Shown in pieces: positions 22,346 through 35,075 of a stretch of 64,000 bases of DNA. The stretch is from Bidens hawaiensis (taxonomy: Eukaryota > Streptophyta > Magnoliopsida > Asterales > Asteraceae). The notes under the pieces are model-generated. The model was not told the DNA's origin. It saw nothing but the letters and a program-made list of their open reading frames with translations, and did not search any database. Location: NCBI GenBank assembly GCA_021521415.1, contig JAIQDT010003789.1, positions 62,001 to 126,000 of the forward strand, in the 5' to 3' direction. Made by a program: the position numbers and the translations under genes. Position 1 is the first letter of the stretch, and each line of letters opens with the position of its first letter.

Positions 22346-23120
22346 AACAACGTTAGCAACTTGATTTCTTGTACATACTCCCTCATTCAAATCACCAATA
22401 ATACCGTCCTGGGATGATAAGAATGAATATGAAGAGTCGGATGCCCGGGAACTTCAATATTATCATGCAAGTTGGTGAGATTTTCTTCAGCCGCTTCAAT
22501 AATCAAAGGCTGGGAACAATTTCCAGATTGTATATCAGGAACTTCATGAGAATCAACTAACTGTTCAAAGGTAGAATTCTTCATAGTCGGCATCATCAGA
22601 TGATACAGAAATAATATCTGTAACTTCTGGTTGATCATGTACAGATGGAGACTGATGAGTAGAGGAACTTGGAATAGATAAAATTTCATCTTCTATATAA
22701 GCCCGAAACTAATCTTCAGTTTATACATCAACCAAGGGAGAGAGGGAATCAAATAGATCATCATAATTAAACATCCAATCAGGTCCCTTACCAGCAGGCG
22801 GTGTACCTTTAACAATCTACATGGTACCATTCTTCAACACACCCAGTAGAGAAATTAAAAACCCTTTTCTTAGGTGACGCATACCCAGGAAAGTAACCTT
22901 CAATGGCCTTCTCCTCAAATTTACCTTCATCTTTCTTTAACATCATACAAGGACACCTAAATGGCTCTATGAATTGAAGATTTGGCTTAAGGTTTTTAAG
23001 CAATTCATAACTTGTCTTTTTCAGCTTTTTAACCACGAGAACCCGATTCAATGTATAACAAGCAGTGTTCACAGCTTCATTCCAGAATTGAATAGGAAGC
23101 TTAGAATCTTCTAACATGGT
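22346..23120 (-). pseudogene. Copia element A: integrase C-terminus and linker
   Basis: 22809-23117 reads LPIQFWNEAVNTACYTLNRV followed by the usual post-core block (PFRCPCMMLKKD, EGYFPGYA). Downstream, 22387-22700 is a poorly conserved acidic linker leading to RT. Integrase normally joins the cDNA into the genome; this copy is broken by stops on both sides. Confidence 0.8.
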
Positions 23121-23730
23121 TCTAGCTGCTTCAATTATAGTCTAATTCTTTCTTTCGGTAACACTATTCTGCTATGGCACATATGGAGCACTATATTAAT
23201 GATGAATACCCTTTTGAATACTATTAAAACTCCGTCATAGTGTTCTTAAATTCAATGCAATTTTCACTTTGGATACGCCTCACTTTCAACTTGTTAAGTG
23301 ATTCGATCTTGGTGATCAGATTTTGCACAAGAACGGTTGTTTGATCTTTCGTGCTCATGATAACACCTATGAAAATCTAGAATAGTCATAAGTAACGACT
23401 AAACATTACAAATCTCCAGCAATACTCGCTCTATTCATAGGACCAAATAAATCCATATGAAGGCGTTATAATGGAGTATTGATAGAGTTGATCAGTTTCA
23501 ATGGATGTGACTTCTTCTTTTGTTTTCCGTTCTTGCACGAAACACAGTGATTGGTCATATGAAAGTTCTTTAATGAATCTCCATCCACCAAATCATTTGC
23601 CATCAAGTGATTTATTTTACGAATATGGATGTGACCAATTCTTCTATGCCAAAGGATCGTGTCTTTCTCAATTGCTTTTGATATGAAACATGTTGCTATC
23701 GATGAAGCTGTTGCAGTAGATGCCATGTTA
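23121..23730 (-). pseudogene. Copia element A: integrase zinc domain and catalytic core
   Basis: The GAG-pre-integrase/zinc block reads LWHRRIGHIHIRKINHL ... CVSCKNGKQ (23466-23660), with the H-H-C-C residues present. The core follows with LHMDLFGP (first Asp, near 23450), a damaged second block near 23260 and QNSVTERKN (Glu, near 23160). Many stops interrupt it. Confidence 0.8.
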
Positions 23731-24130
23731 AGAATATAAATATCATTCGATCAGGTGAACGCATAACCACCATTTCTACAGGAATGGCAAAACCCGGTTT
23801 CAGAATCACACATTCTTTGTCAGTGCACAAGGTTGTATACTTTTTGTCACAAATTTGTGAAACACTCAGCAGATTATGATCAACCTTGTCATAGTAATTC
23901 ACCTTTTCAAATGTGACTCTACCATTTGAAACTTCACCTTCCTTAGAAACCAGCCCACCTTGATTACCAGCACATGCAACACAACCCCCTTGAATATCTT
24001 TTATGTTTGAAAGGAGATTAATATTGCATGTTATATGCCGAGAACATCCACTATCGATAATTCATTCATCTCCTGAAATAGTCTTGGATGAACTCTGCAC
24101 ATGAAAGTAAACGATCAGTTCAAAGAGGTA
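23731..24130 (-). pseudogene. Copia element A: aspartic protease
   Basis: The minus strand reads IIDSGCSRHITCNI near 24020-24065, the standard Ty1/Copia protease active site (DSG). It is followed by HNLLSVSQICDKKY and ECVILKPGF (23780-23890). An in-frame stop lies just before the active site. In life it would cleave the Gag-Pol polyprotein. Confidence 0.82.
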
Positions 24131-25360
24131 ACCCAAGCTTTAGTCTTGGGTTGAACCTCTTGTTCCTTTCGGCATACATAAATCTTGTCTTCCATGTTGG
24201 AACAACATCAACAGGAACTTTGATCCCTTCATGCTTATTTTTCAACATGTGTTGATGTAATTAATGGAATTGGCTATATGTCAAAGTGGCCTTCGACCTC
24301 TTAAACAAATTGGGTTCAACAGAAATCACACCAATGTTCACATTTTTGCAAATAGGTTTAACTAGCTCAACCTTCTTTTTCTCAGTATTAACACTAATCG
24401 CTTTCCTAGGATTAATCTCATTAAACATTATTTGAGTGTCATCAACCTTGATTTGTGTAGGTTGTCTTTTAAATGTACCTTTAATCATAAGAACATGATC
24501 CTTGATTACAGGTTTCTCACACAATCTAACTCTATATTCACGGACTTTTGCAACATGACCTTGTTAACCGTAGGAAAAACATGTTCTCCTATCAACTGAC
24601 ACTTGTGGTGAATGAAATTTGTCACATGAATCCTCGGCTGAAAAGTTACAACCTTCACACTTGAATTTCCCAGCTTGTTTACATGTTTATTTTTGTAAAA
24701 TCCAAATTGGAACATTCAAAAAAACTTCGAAGTGAATCTAACTGAGACGACTTCACAAACTTTATAGGTTTTAAAAAGTTTGATTGTCTTTTCATTTGAA
24801 GTTTAGGTTTAATCACTCTTGATTCCACAAAAGACTTTTCAATTTCAGTCAAACTAGTTTTCCCACAATTAAACACTCTTTCGATTAATTCAGGTTTCAC
24901 CAAACTCAATGGGAATACTTCATCAGCAAACAATTGATTTATCACTTTAAGTTTATAAACCCTACCTCTTCTCACTTTCTCACTACTAATAGGATTTACA
25001 AACTTTCTTAATCCTCTGAGATCACCTTATTCTCAGATAGCTTAGAATTCTCATGAGATGTATTATAACCAGATTTAGATTTCTCAAAATCATGTGGTTC
25101 ACAAAGAATATGATTTTCAAGGGGAATATGCTTATTCTTGTGGATCACAGCTGGTTCACACACATCTTCCACTACCATACCATCATCAGTTTCAGAAAAA
25201 ATCATATTGCTTTGAACATGAGGTACTGGAGTTTCCTTCTTAATAGTTTTTATGGTTCAACTGGTTTAATTTTCTCCGGTTTGGTCACAGGAGGTTCAAC
25301 AGTCAATGGATTATCAATATCCACTTCTTATAAATCTTATGTATCTGGTCATTTAGTGTA
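24131..25360 (-). pseudogene. Copia element A: gag C-terminal/linker region
   Basis: Open pieces at 24261-24524, 24506-24715, 24679-24975 and 25008-25205 are in shifted frames. They are rich in Lys, Ser, Asn and Glu (FVKSSQLDSLRSFFECSN, FQFGFYKNKHVNKLGNSS). This is typical of the long, weakly conserved stretch between the nucleocapsid and protease of large Copia elements. No CCHC knuckle is seen, so the gag core is lost past 25360. Confidence 0.6.
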
Positions 25361-25558
25361 ATCATGACCCAAAGGTGGTTGTTCAAAAAGCTCGAGGCTC
25401 GAAGCTCGGGCTCATGGCTCGCTCGATAAAAGCTCGAATAAAACTAGCTATAAAAAGTTGATTTAAAAAATCCTAAACTGATTTGGATCAATTTTGTAAC
25501 CAAGCCAAAATTGACTCAGGCTAGGCTCGATTTATGGCTCGGCTCGTTGGCTCGATCT
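25361..25558. other. ggctcg-rich fragment, possible DNA-transposon terminus
   Basis: From 25388 there is a run of gctcg motifs (agctcgaggctcgaagctcgg and later ggctcggctcgttggctcg). This composition is common at the ends of some plant DNA transposons, but no inverted terminal repeat or target duplication can be shown here. It marks the end of Copia A and is directly followed by the D LTR. Confidence 0.4.
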
Positions 25559-28039
25559 TGTGACATTCATGACAAAACCGGTACACCTCAGTATTCGCAA
25601 ATCGAATATGCGATTAATCGCTTATTGTGTAACGAATAAGCGAGTAAGCAAACGGGTCTGGTTATGATCTAGATATCTCGAGGGGCCATCTATAAGTGAT
25701 ATACATTTAATATAATCCAAAATATTGATATTATGGCCTTAGTACGATAGAAAACCAGTTAAACGAAAACATGCTCGTTTAACTACCCGCTATGAACTTA
25801 AACGTGAAAGATAGTTACGAAACAAGCATTGTATCATCCGTTAAGCCAAAAAAGACTTACAAAAAATTTAATTGGAATGTTTCAATCGATCCGAGAAAAT
25901 ACTTTTGTGTTTTACGAAAAAATAGTATGTTTTTATAAATTTACACAAATATAGCCGAAAACGCTCGTTTTCACGCCGTTTGTCGTACCCGATATATTTT
26001 TCGCCCTAAAAATAGAACCCAAAATAAATTTGGACTCGAGATTTAACATTCGGGCACACAAAACGAGGAAGTGGGCCAAAAATTTGCGCCAAGGAGGCCC
26101 AATATACCTCCCGGCCCACCAAAGTTGAAAACTACCCTTTATATATAATTTTTTATTTTAACAAACTTAGTTCACAAGTTTGTACAAAAAAATCTGGATT
26201 TATGCAGCTGGTTTCTTGCTTCTTCATATTGTTCAACAAAAACCCTAGGTAAACTTGCTATTTTGATCAAATTTTAACTTGTTAAAACATGTTTAATTGC
26301 ATATAAACATATTTTGATTACCAAAAATAACTTCTAACCATGGAAAAACCTTAAAAATGATCCAAAAACTTGTTTTGATCATACACATGGTTAGGAACCT
26401 GGTTTGATTGTTTTTTTTGGCAATAAACACAGATTAAAGGGTTTAAACGATGTTTTTATGGTTCAAAAGTTCGGTTTAGAACCCTAACCGAAACCCTAAC
26501 TTTCATGGCTGGTATCTTGATGATTCATGCTCTGTTTGTGATATAGGACCTGTACTTAGCTTATATAAAAGCACAAGAACCCGGAAATTGGATTAAGAGA
26601 GCGAAAACGGGCTAAAACTGCAAAGGTAATGCCGAAATGCTCGTTTACGGGCTGTTTAGGTTAAGGTTGTGATGTGCATAATTTTATCTTGTAAAATTTT
26701 GGAGGGACATCAGGGACCACGTGAACGAGTCCCTGTCCAAATTTGGTAATATTTGGAGAATTTATTACCGATTTGGGGTGTTTATTTGGGAAAATACTTA
26801 AAATTCTGGAAAAATTATGAAATTTTGTGAGGAACTCAGATTTGATAAATTATGATCACATATGAAATTTGGGGTCATTTGGGAAACCCTAGGTATGTTT
26901 TGTGCATTTGCATTTATTCGGATTTTCATAGTCATTTTTGGCTCGAAAATGATATTTGGCAAGATTTTTAGTTTCTGGAATTACTAAAGGTTATTTTGGG
27001 AAGTGTTTTGTTCACTCAGAAATTTTGGCGGATTTTTTGGAAATAATATGGTATAGATGGATGATTTTCGGACTATATATAGCATATAAAATGATTTTTA
27101 ATGAATTTATAAATCAGTACATTATCCAGAAATATTTTTATAAAAATCTACATATTTTATTTGCTATGTTTCTAAATTTTCATGATCTAATAATTAACGG
27201 ATAACTAATTATGCTAATTTGAAGATTAAACAAATTCAATTCTTATGAAAATCGGCAAGTTCGTGATTAACGAACCTGTTGGAATATTAGAACATAAAAA
27301 ACGATCAAGAAGCATATTTTTGGATTAATTATGTAAAAACAAACTTTTTGTGAGAAATTCGGATAATTTGGATATATGGTGCGTGCTTTTCTCCAACTCA
27401 TACTGAATAAACGGAAACGAGCCACGTAGCAAATCCAGACCCCTAATCCGTGATCTTTCTTTATAACTTAATCATTTTATCAACCAACACGTTTACCCAA
27501 GTTTACATCCCCATAACTTTTTCCAAACGCGTAAACGAGCAACTTTGCCCAGCTGGTGAAACGGGGAAACTAAGCCAAGTTTGATTTTAAACATTAATCA
27601 TTGCACAACATCACAATCTAAACCTACTGACACTTTCTGGGTGTAACAACTATACCCAGATTAGCTATACAGCCCAGTCTAGTATGAGGATTATAATAAT
27701 ATTAAAATATTAATATTATTATAATATTAATTATGGGGACTAAGTGATAGCAAGTGAAATGAACCCCGAGCTAACCTCGCACTGAGTGCCTACAAAACCG
27801 TGAGTTTCATAACCCCTCTTTTCAAACTGTTTACGAACTTTTTGGGGATGAAAAGCATATTTATATACGTTATCTACCTGGAAACGGTTCAAGATATGAA
27901 TTGTTTGAACGTTTAGATACAAAAAGTCCCTACAAAGATAACGATTGATTACGTGCGAATGAATGGTGAATAGCATTCTTGAATGACAAATTAAGTGAAT
28001 ATGGTACGAATACCAAAACATAATGAAATTACACGTAAC
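25559..28039 (+). repeat. LTR of element D, left part (interrupted by Copia B)
   Basis: It starts tgtgacattc, preceded by gatct, and runs to the insertion of Copia B at 28039/28040. It resumes at 62172 and ends with gggtgtgaca at 63394, directly before a tRNA-iMet primer site. The total LTR would be about 3.7 kb, long but known for plant Ty3/Gypsy elements. Non-coding. A stem cgcttatt ... aataagcg occurs near 25618-25645, and a taatattattataatatta palindromic AT stretch near 27690-27730. The start point is inferred from the tg end only. Confidence 0.6.
28035..28039. repeat. target-site duplication gtaac (left) of Copia B
   Basis: It pairs exactly with gtaac at 62167-62171, 34 kb away. Both flank tg...ca LTR ends of the same Copia element, which shows that everything in between is one insertion plus later nested ones. 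Confidence 0.92.
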
Positions 28040-29044
28040 TGTCAGGACCGGGAATCTGGTGAAACCTTAGGTAGGTTGACAAGAGCACACAGATCCAATA
28101 ACCCAAAGGCCTATTGAATATCCCAGCAGAATCAGGATATTCAACGGATGGGAACGAAGATGTGATATAATAACAACGAAACAATAAAGTATAATCAGTA
28201 AAACAAAATCAAAGACAAAGATTTGCTGATACTTAATACATCATTCAATGAAACAGTGAAAGGAATGTCTAGGGTTTCATGAAAAACGGCGGCGGCTGTA
28301 CGAGGAGACAAAAATGAATATTCGTTAGAATGTTTCTCATATTCTGTGCCCTAAATGGAAACCTAGAACCCTATTTATAGACCCTGACATTCCTTCTAGA
28401 ATCCTTAATCATTACATAATGAAAGACAAATACAAATACAAGTGTAAGAGTATTCAAGCATGATGTGTATCTTGCTCGAGCAGACTCAGTATGCGAGGTA
28501 TGCTCGATGAGTGTCTTCGAGCATACTTTACTTAGAATATTTTTAGAGAAAATTTTCTCCTCTAGCAGGTTTCATTCTTCTTGACCAATCCATGCTTTGC
28601 TCGAACTAGTCCATCGAGCAAGCCCATTCTTCTTGATGTCTTCAATCCTGTCTTGAGACTTATTGAACAATCTTTAGCATACTCGGATGTAAATCTTGCT
28701 CGGGGGACTGAACCATGCTCAAAGTCCTTGCTTGGAACACAGGACATCTCCTTATTGTATCCATGCTTGTTATCATGTGCTCGGACATCCTGTGCTCGGA
28801 ATCACTTGGTTAAAACTTGAATGATCAAGTTGTTTACTCGATTGGCAATCCATACTCGATAGAAGAACACTCTTGCTCGTTGAAGTGTAGCTTGCTCGAA
28901 GACTTAACACTTAGAAAGAATTAACCAGAAATGGTTCTAAAGACCATGCTTGATAGTCCAAGCTTGCTCGAAGTCCATACTTAGCGTATTTCCAGAGGAG
29001 GTTGAGAAGATTCCAATCTTCCTTAGAAAATATCCGACTCAACA
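28040..29044 (-). repeat. 3' LTR of Copia B
   Basis: It begins tgtcagga (the complement of the LTR 3' end) and ends cgactcaaca. The whole length aligns with 61148-62166. It holds many tgctcga-type motifs in both orientations (28470-28990), including the palindrome gctcgagc at 28474. The small ORFs read across it are not genes. Confidence 0.93.
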
Positions 29045-29058
29045 ATCTCCCCCCTAGA
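29045..29058 (-). other. polypurine tract of Copia B
   Basis: On the minus strand ctaggggggagat lies immediately before the LTR start tgttgagtc. This is the plus-strand DNA primer position for reverse transcription. Confidence 0.88.
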
Positions 29059-29317
29059 TTGAAACAAGCTCAGATGCACCAAAACATACCTGCATATAGT
29101 TACACATGTATTAGCCTTCTAAAGATAATCAAGGCATAAATATCATTTCATTACATAAGTGGAATTCTGCCACATGGGTATTACAAATCAAATTTTAAAA
29201 GTTAAGTTACAAGCTACGAAACAAAACAAAATACAAAGATAGAACAAAAATAAAAAAAAATCGTTAATAAGCTCCATTCTTCAGTCTTTTTCTTTGGCTC
29301 CTTTCAGTTGCTTTTTC

Positions 29318-30104
29318 TTACTTCAGTTTAACAAAGGCAGCCTTTTGCTTTATCATGTCAAGCTCCACTGCATCAAAAGAGTCAAAAGGAAACTTTGCAT
29401 CGATTATGTCTTGTATGTCTTGGATATGAATGAAGTTTAGGTCTTCATCATGTTCAATTATAGCAATGGTTCCTCCCGATGCATTTCTCAATGATATTGA
29501 ATCATTCTGTTTGTTGTAAGTGAGATAAGCAATCTTTCCATTTTGTTGCACATGGGAGTTTGGTTCCATCATCTCCCTCCTCATTGCTAAGCATTCTTTC
29601 AACATCTTTCTTTTTCCTGTGGAGCTGCTTGCTTGTTGTGTCTTTCTTTTCTTTGAATCAAAGAGAGAGAGAGAGAGTTCTATTTTGTGAACTTCATTGA
29701 TCCTTTTTCGTCTCCTCTCTCTCTTGGCTTAGCTATGTACTTCTCTCATCTTCTTTTTGAGAAATGGGAATCCCTTCTCAGATTGTTCTTTGATGAATTT
29801 GGAGAGGTCATTTCTTTGTTGCCCCGCAGGCTGGCTTCTGTCTTGATTGTCATACAAATCTAGTTCTGCCATTTTCTTTAATTGTTCTTCTTGAAAAATT
29901 TCTCAAATCATCCCTATAGATGATTAGAGTCTCTTCCTTATCCTCAGTAATCACCCTTAAGGTCTTTGATCGTTTGTCGAAGTAGAGATGTGTGAGCAAA
30001 TTTAAACTCCTTGGTTGTTCAGGCCTCACAATCTCAGACCTTATTGGTGTTCTGCTTGTACTGACAGATGGATTTTTCTTTTATTGCTCCTTCTCTGATT
30101 CTTC
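29318..30104 (-). pseudogene. Copia B extra ORF, C-terminal segment
   Basis: The last open piece (29318-29605) contains ECLAMRREMMEPNSHVQQNG and FPFDSFDAVELDMIKQKAAF, ending in a stop about 260 bp before the polypurine tract. Upstream pieces (29620-30100) continue in broken frames with LTHLYFDKRSKTLRVI. The segment is cut at 30104 by the Y solo LTR and continues at 32147. No known domain is recognised. Confidence 0.65.
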
Positions 30105-30633
30105 TGTAAGATCCCGAATCCCGGGAATCCTACAGTTGGTATTCATCCATAATACTTATAAAAATACTTAACTTGAAAACAGTTCATTCCATTAAAACAA
30201 CCAATTCAGAGTATAATTCAACGGAAAACCATAATTAATAAAATAAGTTCCCAAAACCCGGGAGTTATGTCCAAAACCAATTTAAATATATTTGATAAAA
30301 CTTTTCAAAAGTAAATGTTTAATATTGAAATCTTCCATCCACGTATGCCCTTCACCGTCCAAGTAGCTTCGTACACGTCCAAGCGATAAGGCATCCTCCT
30401 CCTAACCTGAAACTCACACTAACATGCACACAAAGTCAGCTTGAGCTGAGTGAGTTCAAGTTTTAATAAATAACATCAATAATAATAATAATAATAATCA
30501 TAATAGTCATTTCAAGAGTTTCAAAATAATCGGGATATAACAGTTAGGCCATCATCAATAATAAGTAATCATCCTTATAATTATATATAAACATCCTTAT
30601 AATTATATATAAACATCGTTATAATTATATACC

Positions 30634-30704
<71 letters not shown>

Positions 30705-32146
30705 AAGTAATAACATCAAGGTCGAGCACACGTACAACCCAAACACGTTACATCTCATCCAACGTATTCAAACACGAAGTAGGCATACTTAAACATCCGT
30801 AGTCGATAACGACTACTAAACATCGCCAAATATTGTCCATACAATAATACATACAAATATACGATAATATCATCTCAAGGCCCACCCTATACAAGTAAGC
30901 CCATCCAAAATAATTTTAACAATTCTTCAAGCAAAATCGCTTAGGTGTGCATGCTAGCCCAAAATCTTAAAATGGTTAAAAAGGGCATCATGAACTCACC
31001 TGAAACACGACACGTATTCACCATGAGCTAGGTAACCCCAAAGAAATCCAAAACTCAAACACCTGTCGGTTTACATACAAACATTACAATCGACATCAAA
31101 AGGACTCGTTTATCCTACGAGACGTTCTAACATGGTTCGAGTTACCTAAAGTCTCGATCTCATCAAATTCAATCATAACAGCCCCCGGGGCCTTACATTC
31201 ACCAACAAGACCCTTAGATACTCCCGGGAATAAAGAATTCCCAATTTACACTAGGTGACGCTAACACGCGCATTTAAGAGTCGTTTAGGCTGTTAACATC
31301 GAACTCAGCCCCGTGTGGACCCAATATCATAAAATCACAGTCAACGAGTCCACACAACACTACACGAGTCAAATGGGTCGGTAACTCGCAAGTACAACGC
31401 ACCAACTATTCAATAAACGCAATTGTGCGTTGTACCGACCCGTTTGAGTAACTGACAACGAATTCAGCCCCATAACTTATAAAAATGATTTTTCAACAGC
31501 CCGTACATCAAACCAAGTTCCCTTGATATGAATTGGTCATTAATCACTTCAACCCTCGCGTTAAACGCATCAAACTACAATTCTAGTCAACCGAACACTA
31601 ACAATCAAACTACAACTAGTTGACCAATCTAACGAACACCAATGAACATGATTTTTAATTATGTTATACTAGACATACCTAGGAAGATTTTGGTGCAAAA
31701 ACCTCAACCAAAACAGTCCCGAAACCTCTCAATTGGACAGCCACCTGGTTAACCTAAAACAAGTCATTTATCGATCAATACTCGCGATATAAAGATCAAA
31801 TAAGGTATAAAAGACTTGTAGGGACATAGTACTAACCTTCAATTGAAGTTTCACGCTCAAACCTTGGCTGCAAAAAGGAAAATCGGAGGGTGGGGTGGCT
31901 GTGTTCTTACCTATCGGAAAAGGGAATGGGGTGGGGGGTTAGGGTTTTTTATGTTTTATGTTATAATATAAATACTTCATCCTAGCCCCTCCAAGTTTGA
32001 ATGTTATGGCAACTTGAAAGAAAAGATTAAATAACTTAACGTACCGGGAAGATGATAGGGTCAATGAAATATGTCGGATAACTCCTGGGAAGTATACATA
32101 CTTTACATGCTTTAAATCTGTAAACCGAAAATTAATGGGCGTTACA
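30105..32146 (-). mobile_element. solo LTR, family Y, in the extra ORF of Copia B
   Basis: A 2042-bp insertion runs from tgtaagatcc to ...gggcgttaca, flanked by perfect tcttc duplications (30100-30104 and 32147-32151). It is the reverse complement of the Y LTR: its right end mirrors the start of the LTR at 7711 (tgtaacgccc versus tgtaacaccc), and its left half mirrors 11351-12356. There is no internal region, so it is a solo LTR. It contains a long (at)n run (30637-30702). Confidence 0.93.
30637..30702. repeat. (AT)33 microsatellite
   Basis: A pure at repeat expands the short tatata tract present at the same place in the other Y LTRs (11555-11565, 20994-21005 and 21300-21335). Confidence 0.95.
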
Positions 32147-33247
32147 TCTTCATACCATTGCTTAATGGTTTCATCAGATTGTACCAATAATCTCTCCATA
32201 TTAGCACCTTTTTTGTGTAAGGCACTCATCATTTCTGCCCTTACTTCTTCTTCCATTCTCCTTCTGTCTCCATGATCTTTCTTTGAGTATCCATGTACAG
32301 TCTTTGCTCTCTGTGGTAAATGTCAAGCAGTTGGTCATGAGGCATGCTATTGAATTGATCTTCAGTCATTCCCATGTTCATCACGATCTCCTTTAACATT
32401 TGCACTCTCTGAGGGTCTTCAAACCATTTGGTGACTTCTGCTTCTCTTTTTCTAGCCTCCTCCTTTTCTTTCTCCATCTGTAACTTTAGTCTTCTTTCCC
32501 TTACATACTCATCAGTGCTCCTTTGATCTTCATGAGAATCTTTGACCAATTGTACTTTCCTTTTTAGATCATCCAGAGATAGATTGATCAGAGAATTATA
32601 GTCATAACCATGTACTTGTAGAAATTTGATGTCTTTGTGCTTGGCCTTTAATAGCTCATACTCTATCTCATCTCTTGTCTCCTTTTCAGTTCTTTTCTTG
32701 ACTCTCTCTGCTTCTCTCATTACTTTATCCTTTTTCATGCTTATTTCTCAACGTAATTTGCAACATCGTCTACTAGAGCATTCTTGTAAATTCTTTCAAA
32801 AGTATCAAATGATTGAAGATTCAAAAATGCAGGCTTGTGTCTTGCTTTTATCAAAAATTCCCATTTTGATTTCCTCTTCCTCCAGCCTTCAGCCTCTTGT
32901 CGAATATTTTCTTTTGACATTCTTTCAATATATTTCTCATCAAATTCAGGACTTATCAAGTAGGCTTTGTCTTCATTCTCCTTCTCGGTTCTCTCTTCTT
33001 CTTCATCAACCTCAATGTATTCATCCAGGTTGTGAAGGGCTCCAATAATTGGTTCTTGTTCTTTACTTGTTTGAGACCCTTCAACAACCTCAGATTGAAC
33101 TTCCCTTCTCTTAGAAACCTTCACCTTAATAGATTTTTGTCTCTTAGGTTTGGGGGTCACAAGTTCAGTTGTTTCTTTTCTTTTTAGGGAATCTCTTACT
33201 TCAGTTTCTGGTTCTGTTGGCTCAGTGATGATAGCTTCTTTATTCAC
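32147..33247 (-). pseudogene. Copia B extra ORF, coiled-coil-like segment
   Basis: Two long open pieces occur. 32741-33247 is Lys/Glu-rich with a basic patch (KPKRQKSIKVKVSKRR, nuclear-signal-like) and then FDEKYIERMSKENIRQEAEG. 32241-32738 is highly charged (RKREAEVTKWFEDPQR, HDQLLDIYHREQRL) with heptad-like spacing suggesting a coiled coil. They are in different frames separated by a stop at 32741-32743. The upstream end meets the Athila-like insertion, and the reading frame is continuous with 43909 across that insertion. Function unknown. Confidence 0.7.
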
Positions 33248-33252
33248 AGTAC

Positions 33253-34859
33253 TGATATAAAGTTTATTATACTTGAATCCCGTGTATATTTTATCTAATA
33301 TTTTATTAGTTTTGGTCGGTTTCTTGAAAGAATTGTATACTACTAACTTAGTTTTACGATTTATGTTTCGGGTTATAATTCCGGTGAAAAGAGAGCGAAA
33401 AACGAGCAAAAACAAATCACACCGAACCAGGAATGAACCGGACCAGACGAAGTGAACCAGAACCCCCCCTGGGACGGTGCGTCGCGCGACGAGGGAGGGA
33501 GAGCCCGCCGCACGGCGCGGCGGTGTTTGATGGTACATGGTTCCAGAATCTTCCCGTTTAAACCGTCTTAACCTATTTTTGGACCCTTGTTGCCTATATA
33601 AAGACCCCTAAACTCACCATTAAAAAAACCTTAACCCCACATCCGAATTTGGTGAATCCCGAGGCAACCCAGAAGAGTTTTCAGTAGCTTTGGAGTCGGA
33701 AGAAATAGTTGGTGTTTCGCGTATTGGTTAAAGATGAAGAACACGAGTTTTATCTTTTGTTTCTTTCGTTTTCGTTTATTTTACACCATGAATTCTTGTT
33801 TGTTTGTTTCGTTTAATTCTAAGATGTTAGGCTAAACGTTATAGACTGCCTAGGCTTATGATAAACTTATCTTGATGTTTTGATTTGATTTGGGATTATT
33901 TAAGTTATGGTTTTTATGATTTAGTAAAAGATTTGCTTATAATTAATTGATGCGTATGATTGCTTAAGATTGTTTGATGAGTTTTATTCCATAGTTTTCC
34001 TTGATTATTGTTTTTCATCTGATAGGATTGCTATTAGGTCAATTACTCTATGTTCTTGATTATTTTATGATTTGATTTCGCGATAAGATCATAGGAATAA
34101 TATTGTTAAATAAACCTAAGTGAGCTGCTAACCTAAAATCTATAAAGTGCTAGGTTATTGATAAGTCTTTACTATTTAATCTTGCTAGATTTAGTTCTTC
34201 GTAAGGAGTACGTCTAGGGTTGATTATTTATTATTGTTTATCAAATCAATTAATCATGATAAATTGCCTTTGATTTCCGTGCTGTAAGGTAGGATTTCGT
34301 ATAAAGGAACTAAATTGTAAATAATTGGGTGACCGTAAGCAAACTTGATTTTTAATACTGGTGTGCGTTAAAACTTGTTACAAATCCATAGGTTTTCTCT
34401 TGAGAAGGGTCAGGGGTCCTATTTGGTTTTTCTTTTAAGTGTCTATTTTACGATCCTAGTTAAATATTTTCCCGAGTAAATTCATTACCGAAATTTAGGG
34501 GAGTCTAGCCTAGGTAGTTTTCTCATCATCATCTTAATTTCATAACAAACTTTGTTTTCGTTTAATTTACTTGTTTTCTTAAATTAGTTTTAATTGTAGT
34601 ATTAATTTAGTATTTAAATAAAAACCCCCTTAAACAAATATAAATAATAAGTCGTGTTCTGTAGTCGAGTCTAATTAGCTAGTAAACGTAATTTAAAGAG
34701 TCCTGTGGGTTCGATATCCGGACCTACTTAGCTGTACTGGAGTCGACCGGTTCACTTGCCGGTTAGTAGTTTAGTTAAGTTTAAGAGTCTAGAATTTATA
34801 CTTAGTGTCTAGTTTAGCGTAATTTTAGTTACTAATATTAAACTACTTCAAGCACATCA
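33253..34859 (+). repeat. 5' LTR of Athila-like element
   Basis: 1607 bp. It includes a probable promoter: the region 'gttgcctatataaagacccct' near 33589-33609 has a tatataaa box, and the same is found in the 3' LTR near 42647. Relative to the 3' LTR it has about 10 extra bases near 34030. Confidence 0.92.
33592..33602 (+). promoter_or_regulatory. TATA box candidate in Athila-like LTR
   Basis: ctatataaaga is conserved between both LTRs of the element (also at about 42650) and sits upstream of a long leader, as expected for the U3/R promoter. Confidence 0.55.
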
Positions 34860-34865
34860 TGTTTT

Positions 34866-34883
34866 TGGCGCCGTTGCCCGGGA
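34866..34883 (+). other. primer-binding site (tRNA-Asp type) of Athila-like element
   Basis: tggcgccgttgcccggga lies 6 bases after the LTR. It matches the tRNA-Asp primer site typical of Athila/Tat-type elements with one changed base near the end. Confidence 0.85.
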
Positions 34884-35075
34884 CTCTTAGCAATTGCGTT
34901 ATTAGCGTTGATTGGACCTTTTTTGCTATATACGTGCTATTTGTTTCGTTTTGCTTGAGTCTTAGGAGTCTAAATTAAGTCTAGTATTTTTTATTATTGT
35001 TTTTTTATTTATTGTCAGTTTTAGAGTCACTATATTAGAAACTACTTACTCGGTCTTGTGCGTTTTTGTAGGTAT

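Noticed and set aside
27642..27735. Alternative LTR start tgtaacaact for element D
   Set aside because: Kept as an alternative only; the start at 25559 has a better mirrored end (tgtgac / gtgtgaca), but neither can be proved without the second LTR.
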